A stretch of 64,000 bases of DNA from Pseudomonas lijiangensis (GCF_018968705.1 NZ_CP076668.1:4599001-4663000); one strand, 5' to 3'. Numbered from the stretch's first letter, positions 44,736 through 55,471 are shown. The notes: generated by a model not told the origin, from the letters alone. Program-made: numbers and translations.

Positions 44736-47700
44736 ATGTCGAAATTCTTTATCGATCGCCCGATTTTCGCCTGGGTAATCGCTCTGGTGATCATGCTGAT
44801 CGGCACCCTGTCGATCCTCAGCCTGCCGATCAACCAGTACCCAAGCATCGCGCCGCCAGCCATCGCGATCCAGGTAACCTACCCGGGTGCCTCTGCACAG
44901 ACCGTGCAGGACACTGTGGTGCAGGTCATCGAGCAACAGCTCAACGGTATCGACAACCTGCGTTATGTCAGCTCGGAAAGTAACTCCGACGGCAGCATGA
45001 CCATCACTGCGACGTTCAACCAGGGTACCAACCCGGATACAGCGCAGGTCCAGGTCCAGAACAAACTGAACCTGGCCACACCGCTGTTACCTCAGGAAGT
45101 GCAGCAGCAGGGTATTCGTGTCACCAAGGCAGTGAAAAACTTCCTGATGGTGATCGGTCTGGTGTCCGAAGATGGCAGCATGGGCAAGGAAGACCTGGCC
45201 AACTACATCGTGTCGAACATGCAGGACCCGATCTCCCGGACCTCCGGTGTGGGTGACTTCCAAGTGTTCGGTGCCCAGTACGCCATGCGTATCTGGCTCG
45301 ATCCGGCCAAACTGAACAACTTCCAGCTCACGCCGGTTGATGTCAGCAACGCAATCACCGCCCAGAACGTTCAGGTGTCTTCCGGTCAACTGGGCGGCCT
45401 GCCCGCCATTGGCGGCCAGCAACTGAACGCCACCATCATCGGCAAGACCCGCCTGCAGACCGCCGAGCAGTTCGGCAATATTCTGCTGAAGGTCAACAGC
45501 GACGGTTCCCAGGTACGGGTCAAGGATGTCGGCACCGTAGGTCTGGGCGCGGAGAACTACAGCGTCGACTCCCAGTACAACGGCAAACCGGCTTCCGGTC
45601 TGGCGATCAAACTGGCTCCAGGTGCCAACGCCCTGGATACTGCCAAGGCAATCCGCTCGACGATTTCCTCGCTTGAGCCGTTCTTCCCGCCAGGCATGAA
45701 AGTCGTTTACCCGTATGACACCACTCCAGTGGTCAGCGAGTCGATTTCCGGGGTTGTTCACACTCTGGGCGAAGCGATTGTCCTGGTGTTCCTGGTGATG
45801 TACCTGTTCCTGCAGAACTTCCGCGCCACGGTCATCACCACACTGACCGTCCCGGTGGTATTGCTGGGTACTTTCGGCATCCTGGCGGCCTTCGGCTTCA
45901 CCATCAACACCCTGACCATGTTCGGCATGATCCTGGCCATCGGCCTGTTGGTGGACGACGCCATTGTCGTGGTGGAAAACGTCGAACGGGTCATGGCAGA
46001 AGAAAAACTGTCGCCAAGGCAAGCCACCATCAAGTCCATGGAGCAGATCCAGGGCGCATTGGTGGGTATTGCACTGGTTCTGTCGGCGGTTCTGCTGCCA
46101 ATGGCGTTCTTCGGTGGCTCCACCGGGGTGATCTACAAACAGTTCTCGATCACCATCGTTTCGGCGATGGCGCTCTCGGTGGTGGTAGCCCTGATCTTCA
46201 CCCCTGCCCTTTGCGCCACGATGCTCAAGCCTATCGACCACGAGAAGCATGGCCAACCCAAGCGTGGCTTCTTCGGCTGGTTCAACCGCAACTTCGACCG
46301 CAGCGTCGTGAGCTACGAGCGCGGTGTGGGCAATATGCTCAAGCATAAAGCCCCCGCCTACCTGGGCTATATCCTGATCTGCGCAGGCATGATCTGGATG
46401 TTCACCCGCATTCCGGCCGCGTTCCTGCCTGAAGAAGACCAGGGCGTCATCTTCGCCCAGATCCAGACGCCTGCCGGTTCGTCGTCGGAGCGTACGCAGC
46501 AAGTCATCGACAAGATGCGCGACTACCTGCTGACCAAGGAAAGCGGGGCCGTCAGGTCGGTGTTCTCGGTCAACGGTTTCAACTTCGCCGGTCGCGGCCA
46601 GAGCTCGGCCATCGCCTTCGTGATGCTCAAGCCATGGGATGAGCGTTCGGCTGAAAACAGCGTCTTCGAACTGGCCAAGCGTGCCCAGGCACACTTCTTC
46701 AGCTTCCGCGATGCGATGGTGTTCGCCGTAGTACCTCCGTCGGTTCTGGAGCTGGGTAACGCCACCGGTTTCGACGTTTACCTGCAGGATCAGGGTGGCG
46801 TAGGCCATGAAAAACTCATGGAAGCCCGCAACCAGTTCCTGGGCATGGCGTCCCAGAGCAAGGTGCTCGCAGGCGTACGCCCCAACGGCCTGAACGATGA
46901 ACCGCAATACCAGTTGCTGATCGACGACGAACGCGCCAGTGCCCTCGGCATTACGCTGTCGGACATCAACAACACCCTGTCCATCGCTCTGGGTGGTCGC
47001 TACGTCAACGACTTCATCGACCGTGGTCGTGTGAAGAAGGTGTACCTGCAAGGCGACTCGGGCGCCCGCATGACACCGGAAGACCTGAACAAATGGTATG
47101 TGCGCAACAGCGCTGGCGAGATGGTGCCGTTCTCGGCATTCGCCAGCGGCAAGTGGGTCTACGGTTCGCCTAAATTGTCGCGCTACAACGGCGTGGCGGC
47201 AGAGGAAGTCCTCGGTACACCGGCTCCGGGCTACAGTACCGGCGAGGCCATGGCCGAAGTAGAAGCACTGGCGAAGAAACTGCCACCAGGCATCGGCATC
47301 TCCTGGACAGGTCTGTCCTACGAGGAACGTCTGTCCGGGTCGCAGGCACCTGCGCTGTATGCTCTTTCCCTGCTGGTGGTCTTCCTCTGTCTGGCAGCCC
47401 TGTATGAAAGCTGGTCGATCCCGATCGCGGTCATGCTAGTGGTTCCACTGGGCGTCATCGGTGCGTTGATCGCAACCAGCATGCGCGGCCTGTCGAACGA
47501 CGTGTTCTTCCAGGTAGGTTTGCTGGTGACCGTCGGTCTGGCGGCGAAAAACGCCATCCTCATCGTGGAGTTCGCCAAGGAACTCCACGAGCAGGGGAAA
47601 ACCCTGACTGACGCTGCAATTGAGGCTTGCCGGATGCGCCTGCGTCCGATCATCATGACCTCCATGGCCTTCATCCTGGGTGTTGTCCCACTGACAATCT

Positions 47701-47870
47701 CCACGGGCGCAGGCTCGGGCAGCCAACACTCGATTGGTACAGGCGTCATTGGCGGTATGATCACCGCTGTCGTCCTGGCCATCTTCTGGGTGCCACTGTT
47801 TTTCGTATCGATATCGGCGCTCTTCAAGAGCAAGCAGAAACCTATCTCTCACGATGAGGCTGGCCAATGA
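44736..47870 (+). CDS. mexB: RND efflux transporter (MexB/TtgB)
   Basis: 1044 residues of the HAE1 family, 12 helices and two large periplasmic loops. The proton-relay Asp pair is present in [19 protein letters not shown] (helix 4). The start [20 protein letters not shown] and the segment [20 protein letters not shown] are typical of MexB/AcrB. Exports drugs, solvents and plant antimicrobials using the proton gradient as the inner-membrane engine of a tripartite pump. The stop overlaps the oprM start by 4 bases. Confidence 0.95.
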   Translation: MSKFFIDRPIFAWVIALVIMLIGTLSILSLPINQYPSIAPPAIAIQVTYPGASAQTVQDTVVQVIEQQLNGIDNLRYVSSESNSDGSMTITATFNQGTNPDTAQVQVQNKLNLATPLLPQEVQQQGIRVTKAVKNFLMVIGLVSEDGSMGKEDLANYIVSNMQDPISRTSGVGDFQVFGAQYAMRIWLDPAKLNNFQLTPVDVSNAITAQNVQVSSGQLGGLPAIGGQQLNATIIGKTRLQTAEQFGNILLKVNSDGSQVRVKDVGTVGLGAENYSVDSQYNGKPASGLAIKLAPGANALDTAKAIRSTISSLEPFFPPGMKVVYPYDTTPVVSESISGVVHTLGEAIVLVFLVMYLFLQNFRATVITTLTVPVVLLGTFGILAAFGFTINTLTMFGMILAIGLLVDDAIVVVENVERVMAEEKLSPRQATIKSMEQIQGALVGIALVLSAVLLPMAFFGGSTGVIYKQFSITIVSAMALSVVVALIFTPALCATMLKPIDHEKHGQPKRGFFGWFNRNFDRSVVSYERGVGNMLKHKAPAYLGYILICAGMIWMFTRIPAAFLPEEDQGVIFAQIQTPAGSSSERTQQVIDKMRDYLLTKESGAVRSVFSVNGFNFAGRGQSSAIAFVMLKPWDERSAENSVFELAKRAQAHFFSFRDAMVFAVVPPSVLELGNATGFDVYLQDQGGVGHEKLMEARNQFLGMASQSKVLAGVRPNGLNDEPQYQLLIDDERASALGITLSDINNTLSIALGGRYVNDFIDRGRVKKVYLQGDSGARMTPEDLNKWYVRNSAGEMVPFSAFASGKWVYGSPKLSRYNGVAAEEVLGTPAPGYSTGEAMAEVEALAKKLPPGIGISWTGLSYEERLSGSQAPALYALSLLVVFLCLAALYESWSIPIAVMLVVPLGVIGALIATSMRGLSNDVFFQVGLLVTVGLAAKNAILIVEFAKELHEQGKTLTDAAIEACRMRLRPIIMTSMAFILGVVPLTISTGAGSGSQHSIGTGVIGGMITAVVLAIFWVPLFFVSISALFKSKQKPISHDEAGQ

Positions 47871-49327
47871 GCAAGTCCCTGATTTCTCTGGCAGTTACCG
47901 CATTCATTCTCAGCGGCTGCTCCCTGATTCCCGAGTACAAGCAGCCGGAATCACCGGTTGCAGCGCAGTACCCGCAAGGTCCTGCCTACCTGCCGGCCGA
48001 AAACGCCGAAAGAGCTGCCGCCGAGCAGGGCTGGCGTCAGTTCTTCCGTGACCCGGCACTGCAACAGCTGATCCAGACGGCACTGGTCAACAACCGTGAC
48101 CTGCGGGTCGCGGCACTGAACATCGACGCTTACCGTGCGCAATACCGCATCCAGCGCTCCGACCTGTTCCCGGCCGTATCGGCCAATGCCACGGGCTCAC
48201 GCCAGCGTGTGCCAGCCGACATGTCCACCAGTGGTCAGGCCGGCATCACCAGCTCCTACTCGGCCAACCTGGGTATCAGCTCCTATGAGCTGGACCTGTT
48301 CGGTCGTGTGCGCAGCCTCAGCGATCAGGCCTTGCAGACTTACTTCGCCAGTGAAGAAGCGCGCCGCAGCACCCAGATCAGCCTGGTGGCCAACGTCGCC
48401 AACGCTTACCTGACCTGGCAGGCCGACAAGGAACTGCTCAAGCTGACGCAGGAAACCCTCAAGACCTACGAGGAAAGCTATCGCCTGACTTCGCGCAGCA
48501 ATGAAGTGGGTGTCGCTTCGGCACTGGACCTGAGCCAGTCGCGTACCTCGGTTGAAAGTGCCAAGGCCAGACTGGCCCAGTACCAACGACTGGTTGCACA
48601 GGATCAGAACAACCTGACCCTGCTGTTGGGCTCTGCCCTGCCTGACAACCTTCCAGAAGCGCAGCCACTGTCTGCCGACCTGCTGACCGAAATGCCGGTT
48701 GGTCTGCCGTCCGACCTGCTGCAACGCCGCCCGGATATCCTGCAGGCCGAACATAACCTGATGGCAGCCAATGCCAACATCGGAGCAGCACGCGCCGCGT
48801 TCTTCCCGAGCATCACACTGACGGCCAATGCCGGTACGGCCAGCCCTGACCTGTCGGGTCTGTTCAAGGGCGGTTCGGGGACCTGGCTGTTCCAGCCAAG
48901 CATCAACCTGCCGATCTTCAACGCCGGTAACCTGCGTGCCAGCCTGGATTACTCCAAGATCCAGAAGGAAATCAACGTCGCCAACTACGAGAAGGCGATT
49001 CAGACCGCGTTCCAGGAAGTCTCCGACGGCCTGGCCTCGCGCAAGACCTATAACGAGCAGCTCCAGGCCCAGCGTGATTTCGTCACGGCCAACCAGGACT
49101 ACTACCGTCTTGCCGAGCGTCGCTATCGCATCGGGATCGACAGCAACCTGACGTTCCTCGACGCACAGCGCTCGCTGTTCAGCGCGCAACAGACGCTGAT
49201 CACTGATCGCCTGTCCCAGCTCACCAGCGAGGTCAACCTGTACAAGGCCCTCGGTGGCGGCTGGTACGAGCAGACCAGCAGTGCGCAACCGATTGCCAAA
49301 GAGAAACCGTCAGTCCAGTTGTTCTGA
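47867..49327 (+). CDS. oprM: Outer-membrane efflux channel (OprM/TtgC)
   Basis: 486 residues, NodT-type outer-membrane factor. Lipobox [19 protein letters not shown], so the Cys is acylated. Two OEP repeats with long helices form the TolC-like tunnel; [21 protein letters not shown] segments ([17 protein letters not shown]) and [20 protein letters not shown] are diagnostic. Third gene of the operon, followed by an intrinsic terminator. Confidence 0.95.
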   Translation: MSKSLISLAVTAFILSGCSLIPEYKQPESPVAAQYPQGPAYLPAENAERAAAEQGWRQFFRDPALQQLIQTALVNNRDLRVAALNIDAYRAQYRIQRSDLFPAVSANATGSRQRVPADMSTSGQAGITSSYSANLGISSYELDLFGRVRSLSDQALQTYFASEEARRSTQISLVANVANAYLTWQADKELLKLTQETLKTYEESYRLTSRSNEVGVASALDLSQSRTSVESAKARLAQYQRLVAQDQNNLTLLLGSALPDNLPEAQPLSADLLTEMPVGLPSDLLQRRPDILQAEHNLMAANANIGAARAAFFPSITLTANAGTASPDLSGLFKGGSGTWLFQPSINLPIFNAGNLRASLDYSKIQKEINVANYEKAIQTAFQEVSDGLASRKTYNEQLQAQRDFVTANQDYYRLAERRYRIGIDSNLTFLDAQRSLFSAQQTLITDRLSQLTSEVNLYKALGGGWYEQTSSAQPIAKEKPSVQLF

Positions 49328-49338
49328 TCGGCCTTCAC

Positions 49339-49369
49339 AAAAAAACCACCGTAACAGGTGGTTTTTTTG
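49339..49369. terminator. Bidirectional terminator between oprM and pcaT
   Basis: AAAAAAACCACC and GGTGGTTTTTTT form a stem with loop GTAACA; A- and T-tracts on both sides serve both converging units. Confidence 0.92.
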
Positions 49370-49385
49370 TGCCCGAAAAACGCGA

Positions 49386-50690
49386 TCAGTGATCGTGATG
49401 CAGATACGCAGGCTGCTTCGGCAAGCGCAGGCTGAACAGGAAAGCCACGACCATCATGGCCGTCACGTACCAATAGAAGGTGTTTTCCATGCCGTTGCTC
49501 TTCAAGCTCAGGGCAACGTATTCAGCCGAACCGCCAAACACCGCGTTGGCGACCGCATAAGCCAGACCGACACCCAGCGCCCGCACCTGTGGCGGGAACA
49601 TCTCGGCTTTTACCAGACCACTGATGGAGGTGTAGAAACTGACAATCGCCAGCGCCAGGGTAATCAGCACAAAGGCAAAGAACGGGCTGGTGTTGCTCTT
49701 GAGGGTCATCAGGATCGGCACGGTACACAAGGCGCCCAGCGCGCCGAACCACAGCATCGAGTTACGCCGCCCGATCCTGTCCGCCAGCATGCCGAAGAAC
49801 GGCTGCATACACATGTACAGAAACAGCGCACCGGTCATGATGTAACTGGCGGTCTTGGGCTCCATGCCGCCCGTGTTGACCAGGTACTTCTGCATGTAAG
49901 TGGTGAAGGTGTAGAAAATCAGCGAACCACCGGCGGTGTATCCCAGCACTGTAATGAAGGCCGCCTTGTGATGCTTGAACAGCGCCGCAATGCTGCCGGC
50001 GTCCTTGTCCTGGCGACTTTCGGCCGTGGTGGTTTCATCGAGGGTGCGGCGCAGCAGCAAGGCAATCACTGCGGCACAGGCACCGATCACGAACGGGATA
50101 CGCCAGCCGTAATCGCGCAACTCTTCAGTGGTGAGAAATTGCTGCAGGATCACCACCGTCAGCACCGCCAGCAACTGCCCGCCAATCAGGGTCACGTATT
50201 GGAAGGATGCATAGAAACCACGCTTGCCGCGCAAGGCGACTTCGCTCATGTAAGTGGCCGTGGTGCCGTACTCACCGCCCACCGACAACCCTTGCAGCAG
50301 ACGCGCCATCAGCAACAGCGCCGGAGCCCAGGCGCCAATCGACGCATAGGTCGGCAGGCAGGCAATGATCAGCGAGCCGGCGCACATCATGGTGACCGAA
50401 ATCAGCATGGAGTTCTTGCGGCCATGCTTGTCGGCCACACGTCCGAACAGCCAACCGCCAATCGGGCGCATCAAGAACCCGGCCGCGAACACCCCGGCGG
50501 TATTGAGCAACTGGACTGTCGGATCATCGGAAGGAAAAAACGCCGGAGCGAAGTAAATGGCGCAGAAGGCGTAGATATAGAAGTCGAACCACTCGACAAG
50601 ATTGCCGGAAGAGGCGCCCACGATGGCGAAGATACGCTTGCTGCGCTCTTCGCCGGTGTAAGGGGTGTGAGTTGTATTTGTCGTTGTCAT
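49386..50690 (-). CDS. pcaT: MFS dicarboxylate/beta-ketoadipate transporter (PcaT)
   Basis: 434 residues, 12 helices, metabolite:H+ symporter branch, a paralogue of the permease at 36166. Motifs: [45 protein letters not shown] and [12 protein letters not shown]. Placed directly downstream of pcaF, so uptake of beta-ketoadipate or related dicarboxylates is likely, as for P. putida PcaT. Start at 50690 ([16 protein letters not shown]); an ATG three codons earlier is equally possible. It is separated from pcaF by 156 bases carrying a REP doublet. Confidence 0.85.
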   Translation of the reverse strand: MTTTNTTHTPYTGEERSKRIFAIVGASSGNLVEWFDFYIYAFCAIYFAPAFFPSDDPTVQLLNTAGVFAAGFLMRPIGGWLFGRVADKHGRKNSMLISVTMMCAGSLIIACLPTYASIGAWAPALLLMARLLQGLSVGGEYGTTATYMSEVALRGKRGFYASFQYVTLIGGQLLAVLTVVILQQFLTTEELRDYGWRIPFVIGACAAVIALLLRRTLDETTTAESRQDKDAGSIAALFKHHKAAFITVLGYTAGGSLIFYTFTTYMQKYLVNTGGMEPKTASYIMTGALFLYMCMQPFFGMLADRIGRRNSMLWFGALGALCTVPILMTLKSNTSPFFAFVLITLALAIVSFYTSISGLVKAEMFPPQVRALGVGLAYAVANAVFGGSAEYVALSLKSNGMENTFYWYVTAMMVVAFLFSLRLPKQPAYLHHDH

Positions 50691-50769
50691 TGTTCCCATC
50701 CTGATCAGGCGACTTAGAAACAATCTGTAACACTCAACCTCAGCAAGTACAACCACCTTGAAACACCCA

Positions 50770-50824
50770 GTGGGAGCGAATTCATTCGCGAAAGGGGCTG
50801 TTCGCGAATGAATTCGCTCCCACA
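50770..50824. repeat. REP doublet, GCGAATTCATTCGC family
   Basis: GTGGGAGCGAATTCATTCGC at 50770-50789 is mirrored by GCGAATGAATTCGCTCCCAC from 50803, with an 11-base loop: a very regular BIME. It lies between pcaF and pcaT and may adjust the level of the distal gene by blocking mRNA decay. Confidence 0.92.
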
Positions 50825-50846
50825 CAGCCTGCACAAAAGAGAGTGG

Positions 50847-52049
50847 CTACACCTCGATTGCCAATGCCAACCCCTGCCCCACTCCCACGCACATGGTCGC
50901 CAGGCCTTTGCGGCCACCGGTCTTTTCCAGGTGGTGCAAGGCCGTCAACACCAGCCTTGCGCCGCTCATGCCAAGCGGGTGGCCCAAGGCAATCGCGCCA
51001 CCGTTGGGGTTGACCTGAGGCGCATCGTCGGCGAGCCCCAGCTCACGCAATACCGCAAGCCCCTGGCTGGCGAAGGCTTCGTTGAGCTCGATGACATCGA
51101 AGTCGGAAACCGCCAACCCCAGCCGCTCGACCAGTTTGCGCACCGCCGGGACCGGACCAATGCCCATCACTCGTGGTGCAACACCGGCGCTGGCCATCCC
51201 CAGAATCCGTGCCCGAGGGGTCAGGCCATGTTTCTTGACCGCTTCAGCCGAAGCCAGGATCAAGGCTGCCGCGCCGTCATTGACCCCCGATGCATTGCCA
51301 GCGGTAACGGTTTTTTCAGGGCCATTGACCGGCTTGAGCCTGCCCAGGGTTTCCAGGCTGGTATCGGCACGAGGGTGCTCATCCTTGTCGACAACGGTTT
51401 CACCCTTCTTGTGAGCGACCCGCACCGGCACGATCTCTTCCTCGAAAAAGCCCGCAGCCTGGGCAGCGGCAGTGCGCTGCTGGCTGCGCAGGGCGAAAGC
51501 GTCCTGATCGGCTCGAGAAATCTTGAAGTCATCCGCCACGTTGTCGGCGGTTTCAGGCATGGAGTCGACGCCGTACGCCGCCTTCATGGCCGGGTTGACG
51601 AAGCGCCAGCCGATGGTGGTGTCTTCCAGCTTCATGTTGCGCGAGAAAGCGGCATCGGCCTTGCCCATGACAAACGGCGCGCGGGACATCGACTCGACCC
51701 CACCGGCAATTGCCAGCTCCATTTCGCCCGCAGCAATGGCCCGGAAGGCGGTGCCAATGGCGTCCATGCCCGAAGCGCACAGGCGATTGAGGGTCACGCC
51801 GGGAATGCTCGGCGGCAGGCCGGCCAGCAGAGCGGCCATGCGCGCAACGTTGCGGTTGTCCTCCCCGGCCTGGTTGGCGCAGCCGAGGAATACTTCGTCC
51901 ACTTCGTCCCAGCTCACTGACGGATTGCGCTCCATCAAGGCCTTGATCGGCACCGCCGCCAGGTCGTCGGCGCGTACCGAAGACAAGCCGCCGCCAAAAC
52001 GCCCGATGGGGGTACGGATTGCATCGCAGATAAAGACGTCACGCATCAT
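50847..52049 (-). CDS. pcaF: Beta-ketoadipyl-CoA thiolase
   Basis: Cleaves beta-ketoadipyl-CoA with CoA to succinyl-CoA and acetyl-CoA, the last step of the beta-ketoadipate pathway. 400 residues, the family length. Nucleophile Cys in [13 protein letters not shown] (near 90), His in [12 protein letters not shown] and the second Cys in [10 protein letters not shown] at the C-terminus are all present. Starts inside the last codons of pcaJ (4-base overlap), so it is part of the pcaIJF unit. Cytoplasmic tetramer in the family. Confidence 0.94.
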   Translation of the reverse strand: MMRDVFICDAIRTPIGRFGGGLSSVRADDLAAVPIKALMERNPSVSWDEVDEVFLGCANQAGEDNRNVARMAALLAGLPPSIPGVTLNRLCASGMDAIGTAFRAIAAGEMELAIAGGVESMSRAPFVMGKADAAFSRNMKLEDTTIGWRFVNPAMKAAYGVDSMPETADNVADDFKISRADQDAFALRSQQRTAAAQAAGFFEEEIVPVRVAHKKGETVVDKDEHPRADTSLETLGRLKPVNGPEKTVTAGNASGVNDGAAALILASAEAVKKHGLTPRARILGMASAGVAPRVMGIGPVPAVRKLVERLGLAVSDFDVIELNEAFASQGLAVLRELGLADDAPQVNPNGGAIALGHPLGMSGARLVLTALHHLEKTGGRKGLATMCVGVGQGLALAIEV

Positions 52050-52825
52050 GCTTCTCCTGCAACCTGACCATGAGCCGCCGCAGTCCGTGCTTCCAGCTCA
52101 CGCAGGGCGTTGAGTTCCACATCAGTGGGCTCTTCGGAGTAAACGACCTGCTCGGCAAAGCGGATTTCCCAGCCGGTGGCCGCGATGACCTGCTCACGGG
52201 TCACGCCCGGATGCAGAGCGGTCACGACAAACTCGTTGGTCCCGGCTTCCGGCTCCATGATGCACAGGTCCGTGATGATCCCCACCGGCCCGGCACCCGG
52301 CAGGCCGAGACGCTTGCGCGAGTCGCCGCCTTCGCCATGTCCGACCGAAGTCACGAAGTCGAGTTTGTTGACGAACGAACGGGCCGACTGCTTGAGGATG
52401 ATCAGCACCGACTTGGCAGAACCGGCAATTTCCGGCGCACCACCGGCACCCGGCAAACGGACTTTCGGGTTGTGGTAATCGCCCACCACCGTGGTGTTGA
52501 TATTGCCGAAACGGTCGACCTGAGCCGCGCCCAGAAAGCCCACATCCACACGCCCGCCTTGCAGCCAGTAGCGGAAGATTTCACTGGTCGCGACCACGGT
52601 GTCGGCGGTTTCAGCCAGCTCACCGTCGCCAATGGACAGCGGCAGTACCGTGGGTTTGGCACCAATCGGACCCGATTCGTAGATCAGAACCACATCCGGC
52701 GAAGAGGTCAGGCGCGCCAGATTCGCCGCCTTGGATGGCAGGCCGATGCCGACGAAGCAGACCGCTCCATTGCGCAAGCGACGAGCGGCGGCGATGGTCA
52801 TCATTTCACTGGTGGTGTAAGTCAT
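52046..52825 (-). CDS. pcaJ: 3-oxoadipate CoA-transferase subunit B
   Basis: 259 residues, beta subunit. The catalytic Glu lies in [13 protein letters not shown], the family position for the CoA-thioester-forming residue; [12 protein letters not shown] and GGGGA-like [13 protein letters not shown] are also characteristic. With PcaI it moves CoA from succinyl-CoA to 3-oxoadipate. The start codon overlaps the pcaI stop by one base (TAATG), and the end overlaps pcaF by four. Confidence 0.94.
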   Translation of the reverse strand: MTYTTSEMMTIAAARRLRNGAVCFVGIGLPSKAANLARLTSSPDVVLIYESGPIGAKPTVLPLSIGDGELAETADTVVATSEIFRYWLQGGRVDVGFLGAAQVDRFGNINTTVVGDYHNPKVRLPGAGGAPEIAGSAKSVLIILKQSARSFVNKLDFVTSVGHGEGGDSRKRLGLPGAGPVGIITDLCIMEPEAGTNEFVVTALHPGVTREQVIAATGWEIRFAEQVVYSEEPTDVELNALRELEARTAAAHGQVAGEA

Positions 52826-53682
52826 TATTTTGCCTCCGCAGCACTGGCCAACTTGCTCTGGAACTCACTGAAATCCGCTGTGCCATGAATGTATTCGGCA
52901 ATCCACGCGCTGAAGGTTTCGCGATCCCGGGCAATCGGGTCCCAGGCCTGATAGAAAGGGTTGTCACGTTCGTAGTAGCCATGGGCGTAGGACGGATGCG
53001 CGCCGCCGGGCACCAGGCAGACCGCGCTCAAGGCCCAGGTCGGCAAGACGCAGGAGTTCATCGGCGCCTTGAGGTCGTCGACGATTTCCTCGACCGTCAC
53101 GATGCAGCGCTTGGCAGCCAATGCCGCCTCTTTTTGTGCGCCGAGAATCCCCCACAGCAGCACGTTGCCCTTGCGGTCGGCTTTCTGGGCATGAATCACC
53201 GTGACATCCGGGCGCACCGAAGGCACGGCAGCCAGCACTTCACCGGTAAACGGGCAGGTCACGGTCTTGATCAGCGGGTTGACCTTGGGCAGGTCCGAGC
53301 CGGCATAGGCGCGCAGCACCGCGAACGGCAAACCCGAGGCACCGGCTACATAAGCGTTGGCCAGGTCGGCATGGCTGTGCTCTTCGATCTCAATGGAATG
53401 GGGCCACTGTTTTTCGACGGCGTCCCGCAAGCGATGCAGAGAGCCCACACCCGGATTGCCGCCCCACGAAAAAATCAGCCGTTTCGCACAACCGGCACCA
53501 ATCAATTGGTCGTAGATCAGATCCGGCGTCATGCGCACCAGCGTCAGGTCTTTTTTGCCCTGACGAATGATTTCATGGCCTGCCGCCGTGGGGATCAGAT
53601 GCGTGAAGCCTTCAAGTGCGACCGTATCGCCATCGTTGACCAGTTGCTTCACTGCATCGCGTAGAGAAAGAATTTCAGCCAT
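52825..53682 (-). CDS. pcaI: 3-oxoadipate CoA-transferase subunit A
   Basis: 285 residues, alpha subunit with the CoA-transferase family I fold: VNDGDTVALEGFTHLIPTAA near the N-terminus and FSWGGNPGVGSLHRLRDAVE (about 75-95). First gene of the pcaIJF unit; its start is about 110 bases from a perfect PcaR-box palindrome. Protocatechuate ring-cleavage genes (pcaGH, pcaBDC) are not in the window, so the upper pathway lies elsewhere. Confidence 0.94.
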   Translation of the reverse strand: MAEILSLRDAVKQLVNDGDTVALEGFTHLIPTAAGHEIIRQGKKDLTLVRMTPDLIYDQLIGAGCAKRLIFSWGGNPGVGSLHRLRDAVEKQWPHSIEIEEHSHADLANAYVAGASGLPFAVLRAYAGSDLPKVNPLIKTVTCPFTGEVLAAVPSVRPDVTVIHAQKADRKGNVLLWGILGAQKEAALAAKRCIVTVEEIVDDLKAPMNSCVLPTWALSAVCLVPGGAHPSYAHGYYERDNPFYQAWDPIARDRETFSAWIAEYIHGTADFSEFQSKLASAAEAK

Positions 53683-53774
53683 GAGGTGCTCCCGAACCCA
53701 ACATCACATTCAATGACCGGCGCGAAGAGCGCCGCAATGAAAATGAGGTTATGCCTGAGCACGAGCGCAAACAA

Positions 53775-53807
53775 TCCGATAATCGACTAATCGTTCGATA
53801 ATCGAAC
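53775..53807 (-). promoter_or_regulatory. PcaR boxes in the pcaI promoter
   Basis: GTTCGATAATCGAAC (53793-53807) is a perfect 15-base palindrome and is close to the known PcaR site GTTCGATAATCGCAC of P. putida pcaIJ. A second, weaker copy (CCGATAATCGACT) lies at 53776-53788. Both sit between pcaR and pcaI, upstream of the operon start. Confidence 0.8.
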
Positions 53808-53833
53808 GCATTAAAAAGAGGCTGTTCCGCCCG

Positions 53834-54676
53834 TCAGGTAAACAGCTGTGTGCTCAGATCCCGACTCGCATCGAGCATGATCGGCAGGAATCGCTGCTCC
53901 AGTTCGCTGCGGGCCACGCGCCCGGCGCTGGTACTGACATTCAGCGCGGCCAGGACCTGACCCGATGCGTCATAGACAGGCACGGCAATCGAGCGCAGCC
54001 CCTGCTCCAGTTCCTGGTCAACGATGCACCAGCCTTGCTGACGAACCAGTTGCAGACACTCCAGCAACGCTTCGGTGGTGCGAATGGTGCGGCTGGTCTT
54101 GGGCTGCAAATCCACATGATCCAGATATTCACGCAGCGACACATCGTCCAGTGCCGCCAGCAGGATGCGCCCCATGGATGTGCAATAGGCCGGCAGCCGA
54201 CCACCGACCGAAAGGTCGACGGAGATAAGCCGCTGAGTGGTCGCCGAGCGGGCAATATAAAGAATGTCGTCGCCTTCGAGGGTCGCCATGTTGCAGGCCT
54301 CGTGCAACATATCGCTCATACGGTCCAGATAAGGCTGGGAAGAAACCGCCAGCGGCGTCGAAGACAGATAGGCGTGCCCCAAGGTAAGAACCTTGGGTAA
54401 TAAGGAATAGGTTCGACCGTCCGTCGTCGCATAACCGAGTTTGATCAGGGTGTGCAGGCAACGACGAACCGCCGCCCGGGGAATTTCAGTGCGGTGGCTG
54501 ATCTGGGCAATGGTCAGATGTCGCTTGCGCTCCTGAAAGGCATGAATCACGGCCAGGCCACGTGCCAGCGAGGTCATGAAATCGGGGTCGCCTGTCAGCG
54601 CCTGGATACGCTTTGCAGGCGAAGCCACGATGGGCGGTGCCAGTGATGCAAAAGAATTACGCAGTTCATCATTCAT
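53834..54676 (-). CDS. pcaR: IclR-family activator of beta-ketoadipate genes
   Basis: 280 residues. Winged helix (about 30-90, RHLTIAQISHRTEIPRAAVR) and IclR effector domain (about 105-275, YCTSMGRILLAAL, ELEQGLRSIAVPVYDASG). It closely matches P. putida PcaR, including the segment PPIVASPAKRIQA near residue 14. Binds beta-ketoadipate and activates pcaIJF. ATG 54676 is preferred (AGAGG about 9 bases upstream); a longer frame to 54802 would cross the regulatory boxes. The adjacent pcaIJF-T unit is its direct target. Confidence 0.94.
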   Translation of the reverse strand: MNDELRNSFASLAPPIVASPAKRIQALTGDPDFMTSLARGLAVIHAFQERKRHLTIAQISHRTEIPRAAVRRCLHTLIKLGYATTDGRTYSLLPKVLTLGHAYLSSTPLAVSSQPYLDRMSDMLHEACNMATLEGDDILYIARSATTQRLISVDLSVGGRLPAYCTSMGRILLAALDDVSLREYLDHVDLQPKTSRTIRTTEALLECLQLVRQQGWCIVDQELEQGLRSIAVPVYDASGQVLAALNVSTSAGRVARSELEQRFLPIMLDASRDLSTQLFT

Positions 54677-54761
54677 TGCCAACACCTCTGTAACAGCTCT
54701 CAGGCCTTGTAAACCGCTGGCTTCAGCCCTTTTTAAGGATGCTTCGAGAAACCCGGCTTGT

Positions 54762-54792
54762 GCGATTATCGAACCAATGGCCGATAATCGCA
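54762..54792. promoter_or_regulatory. PcaR-box-like pair upstream of pcaR
   Basis: GCGATTATCGAAC (54762-54774) and CCGATAATCGCAA (54781-54793) carry the same ATTATCG/CGATAAT core as the boxes at pcaI. They lie about 86 bases before the pcaR start and directly before the -35 of the candidate sRNA promoter on the plus strand, so they could serve either side. Confidence 0.6.
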
Positions 54793-54825
54793 ATTGACCC
54801 ATCGCAAATATACTTATACCTTTAC

Positions 54826-54918
54826 GTCTGCCATGAAGTGACTTCTTGGAAAATCCTGGTCAGGTACCCACTAAGAAGTCCATGGCAGCGGCCTTGCCCA
54901 CGAAGCAAGGCCGTTTTC
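54826..54918 (+). ncRNA. Candidate structured small RNA
   Basis: A plausible sigma-70 promoter (TTGACC 54794, TATACC 54815, 15-base spacer) precedes about 93 bases without an open frame. CTGCCATG (54828-54835) and GACTTCTT (54840-54847) pair exactly with AAGAAGTC and CATGGCAG (54873-54888), giving a 16-bp stem interrupted only by a 4-base bulge, with a 25-base loop. A second hairpin, CGGCCTTGC-7-GCAAGGCCG, ends in TTTT. No known Pseudomonas sRNA was recognised. Inferred from structure only. Confidence 0.55.
54889..54917 (+). terminator. Intrinsic terminator of the candidate sRNA
   Basis: Perfect 9-bp stem CGGCCTTGC/GCAAGGCCG, 7-base loop, then TTTTC. Confidence 0.75.
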
Positions 54919-55108
54919 ATTAGGGCAATCAAAACTGCGACATTCTGACGCACCCTCCGATGATTGCCGATTAATCGCCCTGCCGAATTTCATTTGAATT
55001 TTGTCGTCAGTATTCTGTCTGTAGATGCCGGACTTTGGATGATGAAAGTTCTGTCATATTCATTACCCACCAAAACTTCGGAAGAGTCTCACAAAAAAAA
55101 CATTATTC

Positions 55109-55222
55109 ATGAAATCTCCCGGCAGCCGGACAACGCCTATAGTTGACGAGGCTGTACTTCTTGGAGATAGTATTGATCACTTGATTGGCGATACCTTGCC
55201 CTCCTGCGCAACATGCAGTTAG
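55109..55222 (+). CDS. Candidate micro-ORF with Cys-containing C-terminus (37 residues)
   Basis: MKSPGSRTTPIVDEAVLLGD followed by SIDHLIGDTLPSCATCS. Acidic middle and a short Ser/Thr/Cys tail resemble the leader/core layout of modified peptides, but no modifying enzyme is nearby and no ribosome site is evident. Codon third positions are A/T-rich, unlike neighbouring genes. The stretch 54919-55471 otherwise shows no gene. May be chance. Confidence 0.25.
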   Translation: MKSPGSRTTPIVDEAVLLGDSIDHLIGDTLPSCATCS

Positions 55223-55245
55223 TTTTTCGGCGCAAGGACCAGTCA

Positions 55246-55314
55246 ATGTCAGCCCTAGTGCTTAACCCAAAAAACGAATGTCGCTACGACAGCTGTTTTT
55301 TCTGGTGCCCGTAG
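55246..55314 (+). CDS. Candidate micro-ORF, three cysteines (22 residues)
   Basis: MSALVLNPKNECRYDSCFFW then CP. AAGGA lies 7 bases before the ATG. It starts 23 bases after the preceding micro-ORF, so they could be one transcript. A hairpin with A6/T6 flanks lies inside its 3' half. Very short, so a chance frame is quite possible. Confidence 0.2.
   Translation: MSALVLNPKNECRYDSCFFWCP
55269..55301 (+). terminator. Possible terminator-like hairpin
   Basis: AAAAAAC-GAAT-GTCG-CTA-CGAC-AGCT-GTTTTTT: outer and inner stems with a symmetric 4x4 internal loop and a terminal T6 run. Imperfect but unusual in this noncoding stretch. Confidence 0.4.
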
Positions 55315-55471
55315 CCGCGAGCAGCAACGTGTCAAAGGCCTTGTGAAAAAGCCGGAAGCCCTGCGTGGCCAGACAGCCACGAATGTATTTCGCCGGTCAG
55401 CTCACACGAGCGAACACTTTTGCGTGCTCAGCGTTATCACCAGACTCAATTGACTTAGATCAGGTAACTCA

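Noticed and set aside
45087-47051. 654-residue minus-strand frame
   Set aside because: Antisense to mexB; composition reflects high-GC codon bias, no domain or ribosome site.
49254-50717. 487-residue plus-strand frame
   Set aside because: Antisense to pcaT, and it would read through the terminator; rejected in favour of the MFS gene.
54964-55146. 60-residue frame starting at TTG
   Set aside because: No ribosome site, overlaps the micro-ORF region, no protein features.
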